Shown piece after piece: positions 58,312 to 64,000 of a stretch of DNA of 64,000 nt. The DNA comes from TMP-86 sp039807285. Its GTDB lineage: Bacteria; Pseudomonadota; Gammaproteobacteria; Steroidobacterales; Steroidobacteraceae. Positions within the stretch are counted from its first letter, which is position 1; every line of letters starts with the position of its first letter. The stretch lies in NCBI GenBank assembly GCA_044226785.1, contig JBGAGK010000005.1, positions 62,001-126,000 on the forward strand, given 5' to 3'. Made by a program: the position numbers and the translations under genes. A model generated the notes under the pieces. The model searched no databases and was not told the DNA's origin. It saw nothing but the letters and a program-made list of their open reading frames with translations.

Positions 58312-58407
58312 ATGCCCCCCTTGCGCCAATTTCGTGAAATTTGCCCTGCAGATATTTGGCCCTGATCACCTATACTTCGCAATCAATATGTTCAAGCCGG
58401 CACCCCC

Positions 58408-59811
58408 ATGCGCAAGTTCGGGATGATCGCCATGGCGCTGGGTGCCGTGCTCGTGGTCGTCGACCTGGCACTGCGCTCCCTGGCTGGTTCATCCACCTGG
58501 ACCTGGCTGGCAGGCATCGTGTTCCTGATGGCGGGCGCAGTCGCATGGAAGACAAGCGCGCGCTCCATACAGCCCGTGTTGCGCGCGCCTCCTGCACCCA
58601 CGCCGCCACCGGGTCTTGAGACCACGCACCTGCTGGAGAACTTCGAACAGCGATTTGCCGAACTCAAGAAGCGGGCTCCGAGCGCAACCGTGCTGGGTGA
58701 CCTGCATGATCTGGCCAGCAAGCTCGAACAGCATGGCCGGATCGCACAGGCGACGGCTGTCTTCCGCCATCTCGTCCGTCTGGACGCGGGCTTTCGCGAT
58801 GCGGATGCGCGTCTGAAGCGGTTGATCGACCGGCAGGGGCCGGTCGGTCAGCGCGCCACCGCGCCAGCGCCCGCGAAGCCCCAGCCTCCGGCGCGCCCGG
58901 CCGCTAAGCCCGCATTGCAGCCTGCGAAGGTCGATGCCAAAGGTGCGGTAGCCGAGGGCATGCACGGTGAGGTCCGGAGCCTGGGCCGTTACCGGCTCGA
59001 ACGTGAGATCGGCCGCGGCGCCATGGGCACGGTCTATCTGGGCCGCGATTCGGCCATCAACCGGCTCGTCGCGGTCAAGGCAATCCCGCTGGCGCGCGAG
59101 TTCAGCGATTCGGAACTGGTCGAGGCACGGTCGAGGTTCTTTCGCGAAGCCGAGACTGCCGGGCGGCTCAACCACCCCGGCATCGTCACCATCTACGACG
59201 TCGGCGAACAGGATGGGCTGGCCTACATTGCCATGGAGTACCTGAAGGGCAGACACCTGAGTGACTTCGCAACACCCGCCTCGCTTCTGGAGCCCCGCAA
59301 GGTGATGGATCTCATGGCCCGCACGGCCGATGCACTGGGGTTCGCGCATCGGCAGAATGTCGTGCACCGTGACATCAAGCCGGCTAATCTCATGTTCGAT
59401 CCGGCGAGCGATTCGCTCAAGATCACGGATTTCGGCATCGCCCGCCTCACCGATTCGGGTTGCACGCGGACCGGCATCGTCCTGGGTACGCCTTCGTTCA
59501 TGTCGCCCGAGCAACTCGAGGGGCGTGCGGTCAGCGGTGCATCCGACCTGTTCTCGCTCGGAGTCAGCCTGTTCCAGTTGCTGACTGCGCAACTGCCCTT
59601 CCGCGCCGACACCATGACCGGCCTGATGCAGCAGATCGCAGAAATGCCACATCCCTCCATCCGGGCAATTCGCCCCGATCTGCCCGACTGCGTGCAGAAA
59701 GTGATCGACCGTGCGCTGGCAAAGCAGCCGGAGCGGCGATTCGAGTCAGGCATGCAGATGGCCGCGGCGCTGCAGGACTGCTCCAGGCAAATCCCGGGTG
59801 TTGCATCGTGA
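58408..59811 (+). CDS. Membrane Ser/Thr protein kinase (C-terminal kinase domain)
   Basis: A 467-residue protein. Two membrane helices at about 8-25 and 31-48 anchor it, followed by a short helical region (about 70-135) and a Pro/Ala-rich linker. The Hanks-type kinase domain is at 195-460: Gly loop GRGAMGTVYLGRD, Lys224 in VAVKAIPLA, catalytic HRDIKPANLMF with Asp322, DFG at 341-343 and the GTPSFMSPEQ activation segment. It is complete and should be active. PP2C phosphatase and FHA genes follow, so the three probably act together: phosphorylation, removal, and recognition of phospho-Thr. Confidence 0.92.
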   Translation: MRKFGMIAMALGAVLVVVDLALRSLAGSSTWTWLAGIVFLMAGAVAWKTSARSIQPVLRAPPAPTPPPGLETTHLLENFEQRFAELKKRAPSATVLGDLHDLASKLEQHGRIAQATAVFRHLVRLDAGFRDADARLKRLIDRQGPVGQRATAPAPAKPQPPARPAAKPALQPAKVDAKGAVAEGMHGEVRSLGRYRLEREIGRGAMGTVYLGRDSAINRLVAVKAIPLAREFSDSELVEARSRFFREAETAGRLNHPGIVTIYDVGEQDGLAYIAMEYLKGRHLSDFATPASLLEPRKVMDLMARTADALGFAHRQNVVHRDIKPANLMFDPASDSLKITDFGIARLTDSGCTRTGIVLGTPSFMSPEQLEGRAVSGASDLFSLGVSLFQLLTAQLPFRADTMTGLMQQIAEMPHPSIRAIRPDLPDCVQKVIDRALAKQPERRFESGMQMAAALQDCSRQIPGVAS

Positions 59812-59845
59812 CCGGCCACCTGTACGAAACATGGCGGATCCGGCC

Positions 59846-60676
59846 ATGAGCACCAGCCTGCGCGGAAAGATCGCCTGCGTGGCCCTTACGGATACCGGAA
59901 AGGTTCGTGAGCACAACGAGGACATGATCGGCACCGAAGCCGATATCGGCCTGTTCGTCCTGGCCGACGGCATGGGTGGATACAATGCCGGCGAAGTGGC
60001 CAGCGGCATCGCCGTGAAGACCATCATCAGCCTGGTGCGCGATGCCATACAGAAGGAAGATCTCAGCACTCCGGATGCCAACGGCGGTCTCACCCGGCCC
60101 AGCATCATCCTTCGCGACGCCATTCATCGCGCCAACAAGATCATCTACCACACCTCCAAGACCCAGCCGCAATGCGAGGGCATGGGAACGACGGTGGTGG
60201 CCTGCCTGTTCCACGACAACCGGATTTCAATTGCCCATGTGGGGGATTCCCGCCTCTACCGGCTTCGCGACAACCGCTTCGAGCAGCTGACCATGGACCA
60301 TTCCCTGCTGCAGGAACTGGTGGACCGGGGCTTTTATTCCCAGGAGGAGGCGCAGCGGGCCACCAACAAGAATTATGTCACGCGTGCGCTGGGCGTCGAA
60401 CAGCAGGTCGACGTGGAGATCCACGAAGAGCCGGTCCAGAAGAGCGATTACTATGTCCTGTGCTCCGACGGCCTCTCCGACATGATCGAAGATGAGGACA
60501 TTCATTTAACTATCAGCACCTTTAGTGCTAATCTTGATACCGTTGCCAAGCAATTGATCCAGCTTTCCAACGACAATGGCGGCCGGGACAACATCTCTGT
60601 CATCATGGCGCACGTACAGGAAGCTTTCCCCGCAAAGCGACGTTTATTTGACAAAATACTGGGATGGTTTGGTTAA
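59846..60676 (+). CDS. PP2C-type Ser/Thr phosphatase
   Basis: A 276-residue PPM phosphatase. Metal-binding motifs: REHNEDM, LFVLADGMGGYNAGEVAS, IAHVGDSRLYRLRD, CSDGLSDMIEDED and NGGRDNISVIMA. It is a plain single-domain enzyme, presumably reversing the kinase encoded before it. Starts at 59831 and 59846 are both in frame; 59846 has GGCGGA upstream. Confidence 0.93.
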   Translation: MSTSLRGKIACVALTDTGKVREHNEDMIGTEADIGLFVLADGMGGYNAGEVASGIAVKTIISLVRDAIQKEDLSTPDANGGLTRPSIILRDAIHRANKIIYHTSKTQPQCEGMGTTVVACLFHDNRISIAHVGDSRLYRLRDNRFEQLTMDHSLLQELVDRGFYSQEEAQRATNKNYVTRALGVEQQVDVEIHEEPVQKSDYYVLCSDGLSDMIEDEDIHLTISTFSANLDTVAKQLIQLSNDNGGRDNISVIMAHVQEAFPAKRRLFDKILGWFG

Positions 60677-60694
60677 GGTCACGGGGGTAATCCA

Positions 60695-61414
60695 ATGGCA
60701 CGCCTGCTGCTGAGCTTGGATGGTCAGGTACTGGCCGAGTACAACATGAACAAGGAGCGCTACACGATCGGGCGCCTGCCGGACAACGACATCCGGATCG
60801 ACAACCCTGCCGTGAGCGGCCATCACTCGCTGATCATCAACATCCTCAACGATTCCTTCCTCGAGGACCTGAACAGCACCAACGGCACGTACGTCAATGG
60901 CAAGCTCATCAAGAAGCACGCCATGCAGCACGGTGACGTCATCACCGTCGGACATCACCAGTTGCGTTTCGTGGACCAGCAGGAAAGCGACAGCTCCCAG
61001 GAAGAGTTCGAAAAGACCATGGTCATCACCTCGAGTTCGCAGGGTGAGGACCGGATTCGCCGCGTCGGTCATGCCGTTGAGCAGGCAGCAAAGGCGATGC
61101 CCAGCCGGCGCCCCGCGGCAAGTGCCGATCCTGGCATGGCGCTGCCCAAGGCCAAGCTGCAGGTCCTCAGTGGTGCATTTGCGGGACGGGAACTCGAGTT
61201 GACCAAGGCGCTGACCACGCTGGGCCGACCCGGCATCCAGGTGGCAGCGATCACACGACGCTCGGAAGGCTACTTCATCGTGCATGTCGACAGCGGCACC
61301 GAGAACGACTACCCGCTGGTCAATGGAGTTCCGATCGGGCCGCAGGCGCGACGTCTCAACGACAACGACGTGGTGCAGCTGGCCGGCGTGAAGATGGGCT
61401 TTTTCGAAAGCTGA
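60695..61414 (+). CDS. FHA-domain protein
   Basis: A 239-residue protein with an N-terminal FHA domain (about 22-95): YTIGRLPDNDIRIDNPAVSG with the conserved Arg, Ser and His, and LNSTNGTYVNGKL with the Asn. The C-terminal part (about 152-239) follows the same pattern but lacks the canonical residues (TLGRPGIQVAAITRR, then VNGVPIG), so it is a degenerate FHA. It should bind phospho-Thr on a substrate or on the kinase. No membrane segment. Confidence 0.88.
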   Translation: MARLLLSLDGQVLAEYNMNKERYTIGRLPDNDIRIDNPAVSGHHSLIINILNDSFLEDLNSTNGTYVNGKLIKKHAMQHGDVITVGHHQLRFVDQQESDSSQEEFEKTMVITSSSQGEDRIRRVGHAVEQAAKAMPSRRPAASADPGMALPKAKLQVLSGAFAGRELELTKALTTLGRPGIQVAAITRRSEGYFIVHVDSGTENDYPLVNGVPIGPQARRLNDNDVVQLAGVKMGFFES

Positions 61415-61418
61415 GGGT

Positions 61419-61440
61419 GCACGCGGGCATGCCCGCGTGC
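61419..61440. terminator. 22-base perfect palindrome between convergent genes
   Basis: GCACGCGGGC and GCCCGCGTGC (61419-61428 and 61431-61440) form a perfect 10-bp stem with two bases between. It lies between the FHA gene stop and the alr stop. There is no T-run on either side, but its place between convergent genes suggests a bidirectional terminator. Confidence 0.5.
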
Positions 61441-61444
61441 AGGA

Positions 61445-62521
61445 TCAGACCACGCTGACGGCCACGCGCTGGCTGATTCCGCACAGCAATTCGTACGGCA
61501 CCGTGCCCGCACACGATGCGATCCGCTCCACCGGCAGTCCATCGCCCCACAGCACCACTTCCGTCCCCACCCGGGCCTGCGGCACATCAGTGACATCCAC
61601 ACCCAGCATGTCCATGGACACCCTGCCAGCGAGCGGCGCTCGTCGGCCGGCCACGAGGACCTGCGTGCTGGAGATGACATTGCGCGGATACCCATCACCG
61701 TAGCCGATGGCTGCAATGGCCAGTACCGTCCTGCGGCGTGCCGTCCACTGGCTGCCATAACCCACGCTCTCGCCGGCCTCCAGAGTCTTGACGGCGATGA
61801 TGCGCGTGCGCAATGTCATCACCGGCAGCAGGCCGAGCTCCGTTCCCACCCGATCCGCAAACGGGGACACTCCGAAAAGGGCCACGCCGGGCCGCACCCA
61901 GTCGCGCTGGGCCTCAGGAAACGCAAACAGCGCTGCCGAGTTCGCCGTGCTCTGCTCACCTTCAAGCCCCGCGCAGACACGATCAAACACGGCAAGCTGC
62001 TGCGCGGTACCCGGATGCTCGGGCGTATCGGCGTTGGCCATGTGGGTGCACAGGCGAACCGGCTGGCGCACGCAGACCATGCGTCTGAGTGCACTGAGCG
62101 CAGACTCGAACTCGCCGGGCCGGAATCCAAGCCGGTTCATGCCGGTATCGAGCTTCAGCCAGACGGGGAAGACCGCATCCACGGGCGCCTCCCGCAGCAG
62201 GTCGATCTGGCCGGCACTGTGCACCACCAGTTCGAAGCGGGCCTTCGCCGCAGCCATCAGCTGCTCGCGATCGAACACCCCCTCGAGCAGCACCACCGGC
62301 TGAGTGATACCTGCATTTCGAAGGATGATCCCCTCCTCGATGCGCGCCACGGCAAAGGCGTCGGCTTGTCCGAGAGCCTGCGCGACCGCTGCCAGACCAT
62401 GACCGTAGGCATTGGCCTTGACCACCGCCATGACCCTGGATCGGGCTGCATGGCGCCGGATGGCCTCCAGGTTGTGACGTAACGCCGCCGTGGAGATCGT
62501 GGCGCTGACCAGTGCCCTCAT
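61445..62521 (-). CDS. alr: Alanine racemase
   Basis: A 358-residue fold-type III PLP enzyme that makes D-alanine for peptidoglycan. The PLP-binding Lys35 is in VVKANAYGHG; the second catalytic residue, Tyr, is in GESVGYGSQW (about residue 255); LDTGMNRLGF is typical. It lies 16 bases after dnaB, as in many gammaproteobacteria. Confidence 0.96.
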   Translation of the reverse strand: MRALVSATISTAALRHNLEAIRRHAARSRVMAVVKANAYGHGLAAVAQALGQADAFAVARIEEGIILRNAGITQPVVLLEGVFDREQLMAAAKARFELVVHSAGQIDLLREAPVDAVFPVWLKLDTGMNRLGFRPGEFESALSALRRMVCVRQPVRLCTHMANADTPEHPGTAQQLAVFDRVCAGLEGEQSTANSAALFAFPEAQRDWVRPGVALFGVSPFADRVGTELGLLPVMTLRTRIIAVKTLEAGESVGYGSQWTARRRTVLAIAAIGYGDGYPRNVISSTQVLVAGRRAPLAGRVSMDMLGVDVTDVPQARVGTEVVLWGDGLPVERIASCAGTVPYELLCGISQRVAVSVV

Positions 62522-62537
62522 CGGGCAGGATGCCCCA

Positions 62538-64000
62538 TCAGAAAACCCCTTCCGAGTATGACTCCGGAGCGAAGTTCTCGAACTTGGTGTACTGACCCAG
62601 GAAGGTCAGCTGGACATCACCGATGGGGCCGTTGCGCTGCTTGGCGATGATGATGTCTGCAATGCCCTTGCGCGTGGTATTGGGTTCGTACACTTCCTCG
62701 CGGTAGATGAGCAGGATCAGGTCCGCATCCTGCTCGATGGCACCGGAGTTGTGGCTGACCATGCCGTCGGCGAGCCAGCTGCCGGGACCAGGAACCGTCA
62801 GATCGAAAACCTCTTCCACGCCACAGGGCTCGACCGCCACCACGCGATCCCAGGCCAGATCCGCGCCCGCACTGCCGGTCTGCGGGACATCCGGGGATGC
62901 ATCGCCCGCGCGCTCTGCCTCCGACACTTCAGGCGAGAACATGCGCAGGGCAGACCCGCCGCCCGACCTGCGCGGCGACATGCCTTCCTGTTCATGGGAG
63001 ATCTGCGGCATGAGCTGCTCGGCAAGTCGCTGCGCTGGGACGACCCAGGGACCGAAAGCCCCCACGCGCGCCAGGAACACACGCTGCGCGAGCGGATCGC
63101 TGATGTCGATGGAGAAGACTATCTGCCCGGAGCGCTGCTGCGCGGCTCCCCCGCGCGCGATGATGCCGATGCGAAGCAGCAGGGCCGACACCTGCTGTGC
63201 CAGCCGTTCGCTCAAGGTTGAGAATGACACACGCACCCCGCTCCGGGCCGTCACCGGCCCGCGCACCTGGACGATGCCGCCCGCCGCCCAAAGATGCCTG
63301 AGCAATTGGGAAATCTGTTCGTCATCGAACTGGAAGACTTCCGGCGGAAGCTCCCGGAGCTCAGGCAGGCATTGCGATATCCCCAGGGCTCCCAGCCCCC
63401 GGGCCGCAACGCCTGACCGGCGCTGCATGGCCCGGTCGGTGATGAGGTAGTGAAACCCGGACCGTACGCCGTCGATGCGTTCGACACGGAAGCCAAGCTG
63501 GCGCCCCGCCCTGGCCACCGCCTCACCGTTGAGCTGGAAGCGCGTCGCATACCGCACCGAACGCTCGCCGGTCCACCGGCCTGCCATGAGCAGGTGGGCG
63601 AGCAACAGGATCTGCTCCGGACTCCTCAAGACCGGCTGGTGCAACGCGGGCACCCGTCGAGCCAGACCCATCTGGTCGCCCGGCCCGATATCCGCCACTT
63701 CCTGCCAGCCGCGACTGGTGTACATGCGATGGCTGGCGGTCGCCCGGACGCTTCGGCCGCTGGCCAGCGTGAGCCGAAAAACCGGTTTCTCGCCCACCGA
63801 CCAGACCTGGTCGCTGCGCGCCGGGACGATCCGCTGATCTGCGTCCATGGCCCAGACTTCAGGAGTCTGTCCGACCAGGTCCCGGATGGGTACCCGACGG
63901 CCATCCGCGAGCCACACGGGCGTGTCACCCGTGACACATTCACGCAGGTCCGACATCACCGGTTTCTTTTCGACCCGCTGCTCGACACCCCGATTCAGCT
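62538..64000 (-). CDS. dnaB: Replicative helicase DnaB (partial), interrupted by an intein
   Basis: The 5' part lies beyond the window. Visible N-extein: LNRGVEQRVEKKPVMSDLRE at the window edge. C-extein: SGAIEQDADLILLIYREEVY, then GIADIIIAKQRNGPIGDVQL and a tail ending PESYSEGVF. Together they read as the usual DnaB C-terminal RecA-like domain, which has Walker B and later motifs here. Between them, in one frame, lies a 397-residue insertion with intein splice motifs. After splicing the joint reads DLRE-SGAIEQ, a normal DnaB sequence. DnaB is essential, so splicing is required for life unless another copy exists. Confidence 0.93.
   Translation of the reverse strand, partial: LNRGVEQRVEKKPVMSDLRECVTGDTPVWLADGRRVPIRDLVGQTPEVWAMDADQRIVPARSDQVWSVGEKPVFRLTLASGRSVRATASHRMYTSRGWQEVADIGPGDQMGLARRVPALHQPVLRSPEQILLLAHLLMAGRWTGERSVRYATRFQLNGEAVARAGRQLGFRVERIDGVRSGFHYLITDRAMQRRSGVAARGLGALGISQCLPELRELPPEVFQFDDEQISQLLRHLWAAGGIVQVRGPVTARSGVRVSFSTLSERLAQQVSALLLRIGIIARGGAAQQRSGQIVFSIDISDPLAQRVFLARVGAFGPWVVPAQRLAEQLMPQISHEQEGMSPRRSGGGSALRMFSPEVSEAERAGDASPDVPQTGSAGADLAWDRVVAVEPCGVEEVFDLTVPGPGSWLADGMVSHNSGAIEQDADLILLIYREEVYEPNTTRKGIADIIIAKQRNGPIGDVQLTFLGQYTKFENFAPESYSEGVF
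62748..63938 (-). other. DnaB intein, 397 residues, with decayed endonuclease region
   Basis: In-frame protein-splicing element. Block A begins at Cys1 (CVTGDTPVWLADGRRVPIRD). Block B has the TxxH motif at residues 67-70 (TASH) in GRSVRATASHRMYTSRGW. Block F is VEEVFDLTVPGPGSWLADG and block G ends VSHN before Ser+1. All residues for standard Cys1/Asn-end splicing are present. The middle part is the size of a LAGLIDADG homing endonuclease; candidate dodecapeptides (LLLAHLLMAGRW, LLRHLWAAGGIV) lack the catalytic Asp, so DNA cleavage is doubtful. Confidence 0.92.

Overview
The window looks like a chromosomal segment of a GC-rich gammaproteobacterium of the Xanthomonadales/Nevskiales/Steroidobacterales type. 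The basis is gene order: ppsR/ppsA, dnaX-ybaB-recR, dapA/gcvR, mlaFEDCB next to mlaA, rpsP-rimM-trmD-rplS beside ffh, an Rrf2-led SUF operon, and kbl-tdh. The genus cannot be named from the sequence alone. Layout: (1) 1-3655 is an accessory strip with a DUF1778/GNAT toxin-antitoxin pair, an IS66 remnant, a T-arm-like scrap, a Fic protein gene that appears to start without a leader, and an IS21-type transposase scrap. (2) 3656-14049 is an accessory gene set that looks catabolic: a TonB-dependent receptor, an atypical M19 dipeptidase homologue, a dead mazF, a leftward set (NTF2-like protein, CocE-type hydrolase, alpha/beta hydrolase, MFS transporter) and a rightward set (cyclase/formamidase family, AhpD-like protein, cupin). 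The rightward set runs into a branched-chain aminotransferase. (3) 14030-24657 holds mixed genes: an oxidoreductase, small membrane proteins, an HDOD protein with a degenerate GGDEF domain, a lipoprotein M28 homologue with altered metal ligands, the Prc protease, a coiled-coil protein and a DUF1249 protein. (4) 24689-37154 is housekeeping: ppsR, ppsA, orn, recR, ybaB, dnaX, 4.5S RNA, tRNA-Ser(GGA), a short BamC-like lipoprotein, dapA, gcvR, a PIN-PhoH ATPase, bepA and mlaA. (5) 37106-40288 is the leftward mla phospholipid-transport operon; the 5' end of mlaF does not read in a single frame from its apparent ATG. (6) 40369-46713 is a complete SUF operon (Rrf2 regulator, sufB, C, D, S, U, T) with a probable Rrf2/IscR-type operator over its promoter. 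(7) 46754-58311 carries sixA, kbl-tdh, sppA, rplS-trmD-rimM-rpsP, ffh, a YpjD/HemX-like protein, a CNNM/CorC-type transporter and radA. (8) 58408-61414 is a Ser/Thr kinase, PP2C phosphatase and FHA-protein module. (9) 61445-64000 is alr and the 3' part of dnaB, whose helicase domain is interrupted by a 397-residue intein. The most striking items are the DnaB intein with a decayed homing-endonuclease region, the broken reading frame at the start of mlaF, the accessory gene set with its non-canonical M19 and M28 homologues, and the leaderless, palindrome-controlled fic gene. No CRISPR array, riboswitch or replication origin was seen.
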